DNA from: Lewinellaceae bacterium
Lineage (GTDB): Bacteria > Bacteroidota > Bacteroidia > Chitinophagales > Saprospiraceae
DNA: 41,814 nt
Direction: 5' to 3'
NCBI GenBank assembly: GCA_020636195.1
Contig: JACJYH010000010.1
Span: 1 to 41,814, forward strand
Part shown: positions 17,094 through 26,738 of the stretch, piece after piece
Layout: every line of letters starts with the position of its first letter
Numbering within the stretch: the first letter of the stretch is position 1
Notes under the pieces: model-generated
What the model was told of the DNA's origin: nothing
Database searches by the model: none
Seen by the model: only the letters and a program-made list of their open reading frames with translations
Translations under genes and position numbers: made by a program

Positions 17094-19229
17094 ATGAAAT
17101 TTCAATTCCTATATATCACCCTTTTTGCTGTACTTTTTCAATTTTTTGGATGCAGCAAAAAAACAGTAGCACCAACCATCCAAAAGGAGGTTGCCCAAAA
17201 TGATGCTTGGAGGGCAACACCACCTTCAGCAGCTGCGCCAAGAAATGTAGAGTTAGGTGAGTATCACACATATTCGCTTGATAATGGCTTGAAGGTCATT
17301 GTCGTAGAGAACCACAAATTGCCTAGAGTTTCCTACCAGCTATCATTTAATCATGATCCGATATTAGAAAAAAATAAAATCGGTTATGTTGAATTTGCAG
17401 GAGATTTGATTTCAAAAGGTACGACTACCAGATCAAAATCAGATATTGACAATGCCATTGATTTCATTGGGGCATCATTGAATACTTCTCCTACCGGCAT
17501 TTACGCTTCATCATTGAAGAAGCATTCAGTAAAACTCTTGGACGTCATGACGGATGTACTCTTTCATCCTAGTTACCCTGAGGATGAATTAAGTAAATTG
17601 AAAAAAAGAGCCATTTCGGGACTTGCAGCTAGTAAAAGCAATCCTGAGTCGATCGCCGCAAATGTCAGACATGTGGTAGATTTTGGGACTAAACATCCCT
17701 ATGGAGAGGTACAAACTGAGGAGACATTAAAAAATATTTCCACTGCAGATTGCAAAAATTATATTGACACTTATTTCAGACCAAATAATGCTTATTTGGT
17801 AATCGTAGGTGATATCACACCGGAAACAGCAATCCAACAAGCAAAGGAATACTTTTCAAATTGGAAGTCCGGAGAAATTCCAACAGTATCGTATGATGTC
17901 CCTAAAAAAACGGATGGAAATCAAGTTCATTTTGCCAACAAAGATGGTGCGGTGCAATCTGTAATCAATATCACATATCCCATTGAATTTTCACCGGGAA
18001 ATCCAGATGCCATCAAGGCAAGTGTAATGAGTAGCCTTTTAGGTGGTAGTAGCTTTAGCGGCCGTTTGATGCAAAATTTGAGAGAAAAGCATGCCTATAC
18101 CTATGGTGCTCGATGCAATCTTTCAAGTGATAAATTGATAGGTAATTTCAACGCATTTGCGAGCGTAAGAAATGTTGTAACAGATAGTTCAATCGTACAG
18201 TTTCTATATGAAATGGACAGGATCAACAACGAAAAAGTAGAGACTAAGGAACTTTCATTGATCAAAAATAGCATGAGTGGTTCATTTGCCAGATCATTGG
18301 AATCACCACAAACCATTGCTAATTTCGCTTTAAATGTCTTTAGGTATAACCTTCCAAAGGATTATTATAACAATTATTTGAAAAATTTGGAAGCGGTCAA
18401 TGCTGATGATGTCATGGCTATGGCACACAAGTACATCAAAGGCCAAAATGCAAATATAGTTGTAGTAGGTAACGAAGGTCAAGTTGCCAGTAACTTGGTG
18501 CAATTTGATTCTGATGGCGTCATCGATTATTATGATCCTTTTGGTAATAAAATAGAGCAACCAAAATTTGAAATGCCTGCAGGTATCACGCCAAAGGCCA
18601 TTATAGATGGATACGTGGCAAGTTTGGGTGGAAGTGACAAACTGAATGCGATCAAAAATGTAAGCATTGTATATGGTGCGGAAATCATGGGACAAAATGG
18701 TAAACTCACTCAAATTCAATCTGCTGAAGGTAAGTACGCCATGAAAATGGAAGTCATGGGAATGACCATGCAAGAACAAAAATTTGATGGCTCAAAAGGT
18801 TTAAATGTTTCCATGGGAAATAAGAAGACTATTGAAGATGCAGACGAATTGCAAAAGCTTCGTGAGCAAACTATTATTTTTCCACAGTTGACGTACTTTG
18901 ATGGGAGTAAAGAACTAAGTATTGTTGGTTTGGAAAACGTCCAATCTCTTGACGCATATAAAATCAAAATAGTAGAAAAGAATGGTGATGAATCTTTTGA
19001 ATTTTATGATGTCAGAACAGGAAGGTTACTTAGGTCAACAAAAATATTCGGCTCAGGTGATAATGTTAAGGCCATTACTACTGACTATTCCAATTATAAA
19101 CCTGTGAATGGTGTATTATTTCCATACAGCGTCACCACTGTCGGAGTAGCTCCCGTTCCATTGATCTTTAATGCAGAGTCTATTGAAGTCAATAAAGAAC
19201 TTAGTGACGATATTTTCTCTATAGAATGA
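17094..19229 (+). CDS. M16 family partner subunit (no zinc motif) with C-terminal LolA-like extension, lipoprotein
   Basis: The 711-residue protein starts with a lipoprotein-like signal (Cys20 in FFGCSKK). The first M16 domain lacks HxxEH; the aligned segment is GYVEFAGDLISKGT. The second has FSGRLMQNLREKHAYTYGA, supplying R324 and Y335, the residues its neighbour partly lacks. This is the expected complement for a heterodimeric M16B peptidase. After about residue 490 comes a roughly 210-residue extension (IDGYVASLGGSDKLNAIKN, later FYDVRTGRLLRST, GVLFPYSVTT) resembling LolA/lipoprotein-sorting beta folds, a fusion seen in other Bacteroidota. The extension may bind lipid or peptide; that is inference. 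A hairpin follows the stop. Confidence 0.9.
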   Translation: MKFQFLYITLFAVLFQFFGCSKKTVAPTIQKEVAQNDAWRATPPSAAAPRNVELGEYHTYSLDNGLKVIVVENHKLPRVSYQLSFNHDPILEKNKIGYVEFAGDLISKGTTTRSKSDIDNAIDFIGASLNTSPTGIYASSLKKHSVKLLDVMTDVLFHPSYPEDELSKLKKRAISGLAASKSNPESIAANVRHVVDFGTKHPYGEVQTEETLKNISTADCKNYIDTYFRPNNAYLVIVGDITPETAIQQAKEYFSNWKSGEIPTVSYDVPKKTDGNQVHFANKDGAVQSVINITYPIEFSPGNPDAIKASVMSSLLGGSSFSGRLMQNLREKHAYTYGARCNLSSDKLIGNFNAFASVRNVVTDSSIVQFLYEMDRINNEKVETKELSLIKNSMSGSFARSLESPQTIANFALNVFRYNLPKDYYNNYLKNLEAVNADDVMAMAHKYIKGQNANIVVVGNEGQVASNLVQFDSDGVIDYYDPFGNKIEQPKFEMPAGITPKAIIDGYVASLGGSDKLNAIKNVSIVYGAEIMGQNGKLTQIQSAEGKYAMKMEVMGMTMQEQKFDGSKGLNVSMGNKKTIEDADELQKLREQTIIFPQLTYFDGSKELSIVGLENVQSLDAYKIKIVEKNGDESFEFYDVRTGRLLRSTKIFGSGDNVKAITTDYSNYKPVNGVLFPYSVTTVGVAPVPLIFNAESIEVNKELSDDIFSIE

Positions 19230-19252
19230 TATTCATTTAAAGTTAAACATTC

Positions 19253-19290
19253 AGAAAGCTAAGCGGTATTTTACTTCTTAGCTTTCTATT
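19253..19290 (+). terminator. probable intrinsic terminator after the M16 pair
   Basis: AGAAAGCTAAG (19253-19263) and CTTAGCTTTCT (19277-19287) form a perfect 11-bp stem with a 13-nt loop, followed by ATTTT. The T-run is short, so efficiency is uncertain. It lies 24 bp after the M16 stop and before the next gene. Confidence 0.65.
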
Positions 19291-19314
19291 TTAAAAATCA
19301 AAAAATTGCAAAAG

Positions 19315-21816
19315 ATGAAGACCTTAATGATTGAACTATGTATTATCTTGATAATGATGTCTTGCCAAGAAAAAAACTCTGCGGTTGGGAAGAATGCATT
19401 TCCAGCAGAGGATCATTATCTATCGAAATATGGCGGTAGCATTTCCCATAATGACTTAGATGCGTATATGCGCTCACTTGATGCACTTCATTTACTACCT
19501 TCTTCAGAGAAAAGAACAGATGTAAATTGGAAGTTACAAGGTCCTGGAAATATAGGTGCTAGAGTAAATACCATAGCGGTACACCCAAATAATGCGGATA
19601 TCATCTATTTGGGTTTTTCCGAGGGAGGTGTTTTTAGAACCAAGGATGGCGGCGTTTCTTGGGTGCCAATATTTGATGAACAATCAACTCTGAGTATTGG
19701 CTCCATCGAAATAGATCCAAATTTTCCTGACATTATTTATGTTGGTACCGGCGATCCCAATGTTTCGGGTTATCCGTTTATTGGAAATGGAATCTATAAG
19801 AGCGTTGATGGTGGTGATCATTGGAAATACATCGGATTATCTGAAACTCGAATTATTTCTGATATCAAAATAGATCCAAAAAATTCACAAGTGCTGTATG
19901 TTGGCACCATGGGTATTCCATTTGAAAAAGGTCAAGATAGAGGATTGTACAAGTCCATAAACGGTGGAAATAGTTGGGAAAAGGTGCTCTATATCAATGA
20001 CTCAACAGGGATATCAAATGTGGTCATCAATGCAAAAAACAGCGATATCATCTATGCATCTACATGGAATAGAATAAGAAATAACAAAAGGTCTTTGGTT
20101 AGCGGACCTGATGGAGGTGTATTTCGATCCATTGATGGCGGTCATTCATGGGAACGCTTGGTCAATGGCTTGCCACAAACGAACAATAGTCGTGTTGGCA
20201 TAGATATATCTGTTTCTGATCCGAATATCTTGTATGCATGTATCGCAAATGCAGGTGACTACAACATCAAAGGAATTTACAAAACGGAAGACGGAGGAGA
20301 TTCTTGGCAAGATATTTCATTGACAGGTAATGGATTTGATCCTGAATGGTATGCCGGGTTTGGCTGGTATTTTACTCAAGTAAGGGTGAATCCTAAAGAT
20401 CCCAATGATGTTTTCGTGCTTGCAGTAGATTTATATAGAACAAAAGATGGTGGACAAAATTGGGAAATGTCAACTCCGCCTTGGTGGTTCTATGATGTGC
20501 ATGCTGACAAACATGACTTGAGATTTGCTCATGGAGAAGTCTTTTTGGGTACTGATGGCGGTGCCTATAAAAGTTATGTAGATTCTGATTTTTGGGAGGA
20601 TATTGAGAATATTCCTACTACCCAATTTTATAGGGTAGCTACTAACCCACATAAAAAAGGATACTTCTATGGTGGTGCACAAGACAATGGTACTTCAGGT
20701 GGTAATGCTGATAATATCTTTGAATGGCCTCGAATCTTTGGTGGGGATGGTTTTCAACCAATTTTTCATCCTGTTGATAGTAATGTGGTGTATGTAACGA
20801 CTCAAAATGGCAACTTTTATAGAAGTACTATGGCAGGAGAATCCTTTGAAAATATCAATTTAGGTATTGATCCTGAAGATCCTACAAATTGGGACGCACC
20901 CTTGGTGCTGTCTTCTGTAAACCCGGATATAATTTACACCGGAACAAATAAAGTATATAAAGCCTACAATGACCAAATCGTTTTTTGGCATTCAATAAGT
21001 CCGGTTTTAACGGATACTGCGTCAAATTTTTACAGGCATGATATCAGCGCATTGGATGCCTTTGAAAATATCATTGTGGCAGGCACAAGTGATGGACTTG
21101 TGTGGATATCCCAAGATACAGGTGCCACCTGGACAAAGCAGACAGCACTTCCTCATAAATATGTTTCTGATATAAAAATAAAGGAGGATAAATATATCAA
21201 TAGTAGGGATATCGTTGTAACTTTCTCAGGCTTTAGAGATAATGACAACACTGGTTACATATATGAAACCAATGACGGAGGACAAACTTGGACATCACTC
21301 CAAGGCAACTTACCTTCTACACCGATAAATACTGTTGAACGTTTTAAGTATTGGGATTTTGATTTAATGCTTGATATTCTGGTGATTGGGACTAATAGTG
21401 GCGTATATTGGAGTTGGGATGATAGGCAAAATTGGAGTAAATTTGGTAACGGCTTTCCAAATGTGGCAGTTTATGATGTTTTGTTTGATAATGATCAAGA
21501 CGTGGTTGTTGCAGGAACATTTGGTAGAGGGATTTATACCATCGACATGACAAAGGTTTTTCCTGTGCATGCAAATGACATTTTAACGGAGGAGATAACA
21601 TGGAACATACGATCAAATATTGTGGAGGATGCGATCCGGATTGATAGATCATCGGATTCAGGAAAAACAAAGTTTGCCATTCTGAGTTCGTCAGGGCAAG
21701 AAGTATTGAATGGCTCATTTTATAATGGCCATCATGAAATCAATGTATCAAACTTACCTGCCGGAATCTACTTCGTTAATATAGACAATGAAAGCAAACC
21801 ATTCCTAAAATACTAG
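19315..21816 (+). CDS. sortilin/VPS10-like Asp-box beta-propeller protein with T9SS type A tail
   Basis: From the ATG at 19315 the protein has 833 residues. Its N-terminal signal carries a Cys after about 18 residues (MMSCQEKN), suggesting a lipobox although the two preceding Met are atypical. The body is a string of Asp-box (BNR) motifs of the form S/T-x-D-x-G-x-x-W: RTKDGGVSW, KSVDGGDHW, KSINGGNSW (Asn variant), RSIDGGHSW, KTEDGGDSW, RTKDGGQNW, SQDTGATW and TNDGGQTW. This predicts one or two beta-propellers, as in sortilin and GH74 relatives. Residues about 760-833 are a type A sorting tail (KFAILSSSGQEVLNG, NLPAGIYFVNI). No GH74 catalytic pair could be assigned. A TTG at 19306 is a less likely start. 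Confidence 0.88.
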   Translation: MKTLMIELCIILIMMSCQEKNSAVGKNAFPAEDHYLSKYGGSISHNDLDAYMRSLDALHLLPSSEKRTDVNWKLQGPGNIGARVNTIAVHPNNADIIYLGFSEGGVFRTKDGGVSWVPIFDEQSTLSIGSIEIDPNFPDIIYVGTGDPNVSGYPFIGNGIYKSVDGGDHWKYIGLSETRIISDIKIDPKNSQVLYVGTMGIPFEKGQDRGLYKSINGGNSWEKVLYINDSTGISNVVINAKNSDIIYASTWNRIRNNKRSLVSGPDGGVFRSIDGGHSWERLVNGLPQTNNSRVGIDISVSDPNILYACIANAGDYNIKGIYKTEDGGDSWQDISLTGNGFDPEWYAGFGWYFTQVRVNPKDPNDVFVLAVDLYRTKDGGQNWEMSTPPWWFYDVHADKHDLRFAHGEVFLGTDGGAYKSYVDSDFWEDIENIPTTQFYRVATNPHKKGYFYGGAQDNGTSGGNADNIFEWPRIFGGDGFQPIFHPVDSNVVYVTTQNGNFYRSTMAGESFENINLGIDPEDPTNWDAPLVLSSVNPDIIYTGTNKVYKAYNDQIVFWHSISPVLTDTASNFYRHDISALDAFENIIVAGTSDGLVWISQDTGATWTKQTALPHKYVSDIKIKEDKYINSRDIVVTFSGFRDNDNTGYIYETNDGGQTWTSLQGNLPSTPINTVERFKYWDFDLMLDILVIGTNSGVYWSWDDRQNWSKFGNGFPNVAVYDVLFDNDQDVVVAGTFGRGIYTIDMTKVFPVHANDILTEEITWNIRSNIVEDAIRIDRSSDSGKTKFAILSSSGQEVLNGSFYNGHHEINVSNLPAGIYFVNIDNESKPFLKY

Positions 21817-21825
21817 GATTACGGT

Positions 21826-24594
21826 TTATCTTTTATCTATCATGATATGTTGTGGTCCACCTTCTGAATTGTTCCCCAACTTTGATAGTGAGTAGGTAAC
21901 ATTCAACATAAAGTACCTACCTATTGTATTCGAAATGACTTCCGAAATATAGGTCTCTGAAGCCGTTCTTTCAATACCCTTATTCTGATCAAGCAAGTCA
22001 AATGCTCTTAAACCTATGGTCAGTTTGTCGTCCAGCAATCTCTTAGAGATGGATGCCTCAAGCAAATGGACGTCGCTTGCATTTTGGAAAGCTTCTCCTT
22101 TGTATTGATACCAATTGTACTTTGAGCTTACTGTCCACGCCTTTTTCAAATAAATAGTGGCATTGGCTTCATAGCTATTATTGATATAAGATGTATTCAA
22201 ATCAGAATGTCCTAAGTAATCATTACTTGTAAAACTCCACCTTGTACCTACAGAAATATCCATCTTTTCTTTCAGTTTGTTTTCCAAGAGAACATTGAAT
22301 CCGTTGCTCCATCTATTGGTTTCAGCTGCTGTTGATACTACATAATTGATACCATTGGTGAGTGAACTATTGGCTGATATTCTAAATTTTGCTTTCATGA
22401 AATTCAATGGGCTCACATATGTCACATTGGCGCTTGCTGTTTTTTCATCCTTCGTATTGAGCGGTGTGCGCGTTTTAATGTAGTTTTCGTCAATGGTAGT
22501 AGCAGTGGTGATACGATTTTTATTGTAACCTAACCTGATACCACTGAAAAATCCTCTGAAGTTGAATTGATTGAATTTATTGAAATTGATTCTGATAGAA
22601 TGTCTGTATTCAGGTATTAAAAATGGATTTCCAATGTATAGATTAAGCGGGTCTGAGTTATCTACAACAGGCTGAAGTTGCTCTATTGAAGGTTCCCTAA
22701 TCGATGTACTATAGTCAAACCTAAGGTTTAAATTGTCAAACCGTATATTGGCTCTGGGAAGAACATAATTGAATGATCTATCTATTGCATTCGATGCATT
22801 TGATGGGTCACTTAGCAATGTTGAGTATTGGTAGTCCATGCCTACATTCATATTGTAATTTGCTTTTTGCATACGAATGCTTGATCCTGCAATGTAATAA
22901 TTAAATCTATTGTCCAAACTTTGACTCAAAAGTTCGTTGAGTTCCTTGATAGTTGGGTTTTGGATATCAATATCATAGAAATCTTTGAGTAGATCATTTC
23001 TATTATTTCTAAAAGATGAATTGAACGTATAAAAAACATAGGTTGAAAGTGGTTCTGTGTATGTCCCTGCCAAACTGTAATAATCAGTGCTGTTATCATT
23101 TGTTTGGTACTGCAAGGCAGAAGCATCACCTGAAATCACATTGGCATTGTCATACACATAATTTAAAACATCATTAATGGCATTGGATGCAGAATTGCTA
23201 TATGTTCCATCAATAGTGAAGTTTCGGCCAAATTTCTTAAATTTTCTTCTATAATTCGCTGAAGTATTGACATTGAAATTATCGCTATTGGAACTGTTGT
23301 CTTGAATAGAAGTGTTTTTTAGCGTGTTATTCGTCAAGGTGGTGTCTTGGGCCGATAGAGTCTGGTCAGAATAATTCAAGGATCCACTGCCGGATAAAGT
23401 CAGTTCAGACATGGAATCAATTTTGACTTCATATTTTAAATTCAGATTGTGATTTTGAACCAATCTATGCTCTGTGGAATTTTTCAAATTTAGTAAGCTT
23501 CCTTCTTGTAGGAATTGATTTGATGTAGAATTTTGAATTAAAGATGAGTTTGTATTGGAGTAAAAATAACTTAGGCTCACTCTATTTTTTGGATTTAAAT
23601 CCAGAATCGTATTGATTCCGGCGATACCACTTTTGATAACTCCATTATTATTTGGACCAAAGGATAATGGAAGGCTAGAGTTGATGCTGATTCTCCTGCT
23701 TCCTCGTCCGCTGCTTCCGGCTGATGTCATGGAGATGTAATCTTCTACATTGATACCACTATTATTGATGTTATTTAATCCACCTAAAAGTGATATTTGT
23801 GCTTTGCCGCCGAATTTGTTGATCATGGCTTTGGATTCATATTTATCGTCAGTACCATAACCACCCATGATATTGCCAAAATACCCATTCTTTCTTCCTT
23901 CTTTCAGCTCAAGGTTTATCGTCATTTCATCTTGTCCGTCATTGATCCCTGTAAATTCTGAAGTTTTTGATTTCTTCTCAAATATTTGTACCTTTTTAAC
24001 TGCATCTGCAGGTAAGTTTTTCGTCGCAATTTTTGGATCCTTTCCAAAGAAATCTTTCCCATCGACAGTAACGGCTTTTACTTCTTCACCCTTGACACTG
24101 ATGGCACCGTCTGATCCCACTTCTACTCCAGGCAACTTTTTTAAAAGGTCTTCAACCACTGCGTTTGGTTGTGTTTTGAATGCATCAGCATTGTATTCCA
24201 TCGTATCTTTTGTGATTTTTATAGGCACATACTCTGCCGATATAGTGACTTGGTCTAAAAGCTTCCCTTCTTGTCCCAACGTGATATTCCCCAGATGAAG
24301 TATTGGCTCAGCGCCATCCATTATAATGGACTTTTCCACAGGCGTATATCCCACATATGTCAATTGTAATTTATAACTTCCTTTTTGGATTTTTTCCAAA
24401 CTAAAATATCCGTTTTCATTAGCAACACCGTATGAAGCCATGGTAGAATCCTGAGCATGGAGGAGGATGACCACAGCACCTATCAATGGAATATTTTCTT
24501 TCTCATCCATTACTGTTCCATCGATTTTATATTTCTGTCCGTAGATCAATGAATTCCACGCTAAAAATAGGAATAAGAGGAAAACTCTGTTCAT
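21826..24594 (-). CDS. outer-membrane beta-barrel family protein with regulatory and plug-like domains
   Basis: The 922-residue protein has a signal peptide (ending LIYGQ, about residue 19), a CarboxypepD_reg-like domain (GTVMDEKENIPLIGA, YVGYTPVE) to about residue 100, and a plug-like domain (AVVEDLLKKLPGVEVGSDG, VTVDGKDFFGKDPKIATKNLPADAV) to about 220. The rest is a large Asn/Ser/Tyr-rich barrel of the OMP_b-brl_3 type. The C-terminus (HIMIDKR) is not aromatic, unlike the receptor at 11-14 kb. The family resembles TonB receptors but lacks an obvious TonB box; roles range from transport to secretion. It converges with the sortilin-like gene with only 9 bp between stops, and shares its upstream region with a divergent small gene. 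Confidence 0.88.
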   Translation of the reverse strand: MNRVFLLFLFLAWNSLIYGQKYKIDGTVMDEKENIPLIGAVVILLHAQDSTMASYGVANENGYFSLEKIQKGSYKLQLTYVGYTPVEKSIIMDGAEPILHLGNITLGQEGKLLDQVTISAEYVPIKITKDTMEYNADAFKTQPNAVVEDLLKKLPGVEVGSDGAISVKGEEVKAVTVDGKDFFGKDPKIATKNLPADAVKKVQIFEKKSKTSEFTGINDGQDEMTINLELKEGRKNGYFGNIMGGYGTDDKYESKAMINKFGGKAQISLLGGLNNINNSGINVEDYISMTSAGSSGRGSRRISINSSLPLSFGPNNNGVIKSGIAGINTILDLNPKNRVSLSYFYSNTNSSLIQNSTSNQFLQEGSLLNLKNSTEHRLVQNHNLNLKYEVKIDSMSELTLSGSGSLNYSDQTLSAQDTTLTNNTLKNTSIQDNSSNSDNFNVNTSANYRRKFKKFGRNFTIDGTYSNSASNAINDVLNYVYDNANVISGDASALQYQTNDNSTDYYSLAGTYTEPLSTYVFYTFNSSFRNNRNDLLKDFYDIDIQNPTIKELNELLSQSLDNRFNYYIAGSSIRMQKANYNMNVGMDYQYSTLLSDPSNASNAIDRSFNYVLPRANIRFDNLNLRFDYSTSIREPSIEQLQPVVDNSDPLNLYIGNPFLIPEYRHSIRINFNKFNQFNFRGFFSGIRLGYNKNRITTATTIDENYIKTRTPLNTKDEKTASANVTYVSPLNFMKAKFRISANSSLTNGINYVVSTAAETNRWSNGFNVLLENKLKEKMDISVGTRWSFTSNDYLGHSDLNTSYINNSYEANATIYLKKAWTVSSKYNWYQYKGEAFQNASDVHLLEASISKRLLDDKLTIGLRAFDLLDQNKGIERTASETYISEVISNTIGRYFMLNVTYSLSKLGNNSEGGPQHIMIDKR

Positions 24595-24745
24595 ATATAT
24601 AACTTAATCACATATGGACAAGAAAACCGGTAAAAGGTTCAATATTCGTTCATTAGAAAATGATTTTAACCAAACAATAAATTTCTAAACTTGGAGTAAC
24701 AAATGTACCTTTCATTATGACTATAAGAATGCAATACTATCTGTC

Positions 24746-25210
24746 ATGAAAATTTTTATATTTTGTCTTTTAATTGGAGTTTCTTGGGTACCAAGATCTA
24801 ATATCATCCAAATGGTTGATGCACTAAAACCCAAACCCAAAATCTTCGGTGTCTATTGGATAGCAAAACAAATAGTTAACAAGCAAAAAGATATCGCTTT
24901 ATGTTATTACTGGAATTCATTGCCTCATTGTGTAAAGGATGATGTGATGACCTTCAATGAAGAAGGAACCATGTGTTTTTTTAGGAATGAAAAATGTACC
25001 CCTGAAGAAGGTGCAAAGGAATGTTATGCATACACACTCTTTGATAGAAACAAGATTAACATCACATCTGAAGAAGAAGCCTTAAGCTTTGAAGTAATGC
25101 ACGCCGATGATATGCATCTGGTTTTAAGGCAGTTATGGTCAGATGGTGAAGAGTTTAAATACATAGATATCGAATTTGAAAGGTTCGGAATGGATTTGGT
25201 GTGTAAATAG
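24746..25210 (+). CDS. small secreted protein, lipocalin-like, function unknown
   Basis: The 154-residue protein has a short signal-like N-terminus (MKIFIFCLLIGVSW). The rest contains beta-type segments and several cysteines (ALCYYW, LPHCVKDD, MCFFRNEKC, ECYAYTLF), two pairs of which could form disulfides. The order of a shared FNEEGTMCF turn, FDRNKINI and LRQLWSDG suggests a lipocalin-like fold of the small Bacteroidota type, but I cannot assign a family. It diverges from the large barrel gene. A TACCTTTC sequence at 24706-24713, one base off the -7 consensus, lies about 32 bp upstream. Confidence 0.7.
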   Translation: MKIFIFCLLIGVSWVPRSNIIQMVDALKPKPKIFGVYWIAKQIVNKQKDIALCYYWNSLPHCVKDDVMTFNEEGTMCFFRNEKCTPEEGAKECYAYTLFDRNKINITSEEEALSFEVMHADDMHLVLRQLWSDGEEFKYIDIEFERFGMDLVCK

Positions 25211-25322
25211 TGTATATAGTTTGTCAATACAGTAATTTATTTCCGGAAGCATTTTAACACATTAATTTCTTATTTCCTTACTGATGATAAAACGCAAGTT
25301 TTCATATTATTGTGAATTGAAT

Positions 25323-25330
25323 TACCTTTG
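25323..25330 (+). promoter_or_regulatory. candidate Bacteroidota promoter (TACCTTTG)
   Basis: TACCTTTG fits TAnnTTTG exactly and ends 27 bp before the ATG of the M28 peptidase. About 20 bp upstream is TTTTC (25299-25303), one base off the TTTG -33 element. Position, sequence and spacing agree. Confidence 0.55.
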
Positions 25331-25357
25331 CAGCATTATTCAAAATAAAAATTTTTA

Positions 25358-26599
25358 ATGATGCTTCAGAAGCAATTGCTATTTTTCGTATTTCTCATTT
25401 TGTTGACATCTTCTTGCCAAAGGAAATCTGTTCCCAGCTTCAACTACAATTATTCTTCCATAAATAAAGATATAGAAACATTGGCTGATGATGCCATGGA
25501 AGGTAGGGAGATCGGTACCAGAGGCGAAAAATTGGCAAGTGATTACATCGCTTCAAGATTTTCAGCTCTTGGTTTGAAACCGGCTGGTGATCCTGGTAGT
25601 TATTTTCAGACTTTCAGCAGGAGATTGAATAAAAACCCACATGGGGAAGAATCTGATCATGGTGCGATGATAGAAGGTAGAAACGTGGTAGCTATGATCG
25701 ATAATGGTGCTGCATCGTCCATCGTCATTGGCGGGCATTACGATCACTTGGGATACGGAAGCGAAGGTTCATTATATACTGGGGAACCAGCTATTCACAA
25801 TGGCGCAGATGACAATTCCAGTGGAGTAGCAGGTGTGCTTTCTCTGGCAGAAAATATCAAGAAGAGCAATTTAAAAAATTATAACTATGTATTCATTTGT
25901 TTTTCAGGTGAAGAAAAAGGACTTTGGGGATCCAATTATTTTGTAAAACAAAGCAATCCAACAGAATTCGATTGCATGGTCAATATGGACATGATAGGCA
26001 GACTTAATGCAGAGAAAAAATTGGCCATCAGTGGGGTAGGTACGTCACCTGATTTTAAGAAATTATTGGAATCTGAAAACGGAAAAAAATTCTCACTCAA
26101 GCTGGAAGAATCGGGCGTAGGCCCTTCTGACCATACATCTTTCTATAACGCAGGTGTACCTGTTCTTGCATTTTTTACCGGACAACATAGTGACTATCAC
26201 AAACCTTCAGATGATGCCCATTTGATCAATTACAATGGAATAGAAGATATAGTGACCTATATATTTGGTGTGGTATCCGATTTGGATAAAATGCCCAAAT
26301 TAACTTACGTAAAAACCAAAGATGAGACCAAGGAGAGGATGAGTTTTTCGGTCACACTTGGCGTCATGCCTGACTACCTATTTGATGGAAAAGGCATGAA
26401 AATAGATGGTGTCAAAGATGGCAAACCGGCTTCAGTGGCTGGAATGGAGAAAGGTGATATCGTTGTGAAAATGGGAGAGATGCAAGTTGTGGATATGCAA
26501 ACTTACATGAAGTGCTTGTCATTTTTTAAACCAGGTGATAAAGTAGCTGTAAAAATCATCCGAAATGGTGAAGAAATGATGAAGGATGTTCAGTTTTAA
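25358..26599 (+). CDS. M28 family zinc aminopeptidase with C-terminal PDZ domain, lipoprotein
   Basis: The 413-residue protein has a lipoprotein-like signal with Cys20 (LTSSCQRKS). The M28 domain shows all five zinc ligands: H127 (GGHYDHLG), D151 (GADDNSSG), E185/E186 (FSGEEKG), D211 (NMDMIGR) and H280 (SDYHKPSDD). Two zinc ions are expected, and the family removes N-terminal residues from peptides. Residues about 320-413 form a PDZ-like domain (PDYLFDGKGMKIDGV, GKPASVAGMEKGDIVVKMG), which usually binds C-termini or regulates access. The start is one of two adjacent ATGs (25358, 25361). It is probably anchored in the outer or inner membrane facing the periplasm. Confidence 0.92.
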   Translation: MMLQKQLLFFVFLILLTSSCQRKSVPSFNYNYSSINKDIETLADDAMEGREIGTRGEKLASDYIASRFSALGLKPAGDPGSYFQTFSRRLNKNPHGEESDHGAMIEGRNVVAMIDNGAASSIVIGGHYDHLGYGSEGSLYTGEPAIHNGADDNSSGVAGVLSLAENIKKSNLKNYNYVFICFSGEEKGLWGSNYFVKQSNPTEFDCMVNMDMIGRLNAEKKLAISGVGTSPDFKKLLESENGKKFSLKLEESGVGPSDHTSFYNAGVPVLAFFTGQHSDYHKPSDDAHLINYNGIEDIVTYIFGVVSDLDKMPKLTYVKTKDETKERMSFSVTLGVMPDYLFDGKGMKIDGVKDGKPASVAGMEKGDIVVKMGEMQVVDMQTYMKCLSFFKPGDKVAVKIIRNGEEMMKDVQF

Positions 26600-26738
26600 T
26601 CGGCAGTTTAAAGGTTTGTGGATTGTCTCTTATCGAAAGTCAGAGAATGTCAGTCGATTATTTTAAGGAATTGAAAGGTTTTCGGAACAATACAGACTAT
26701 TTTATTATTTACACACTTGTGACAAAATAAATGAGTGT

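Noticed and set aside
18330..18779. 149-codon minus-strand open frame
   Set aside because: It lies wholly inside the M16 partner gene on the opposite strand, and its translation is rich in His, Ile and Cys without family character.
19555..21330. Possible tandem DNA repeats in the sortilin-like gene
   Set aside because: The repetition is at protein level (Asp-box motifs at irregular spacing); the nucleotide sequence has diverged and is not a tandem repeat array.
23867..24298. 143-codon plus-strand open frame
   Set aside because: It is antisense to the N-terminal part of the large barrel protein, whose domain motifs are clear; the Ser/Phe/Pro-rich product is typical of a shadow.
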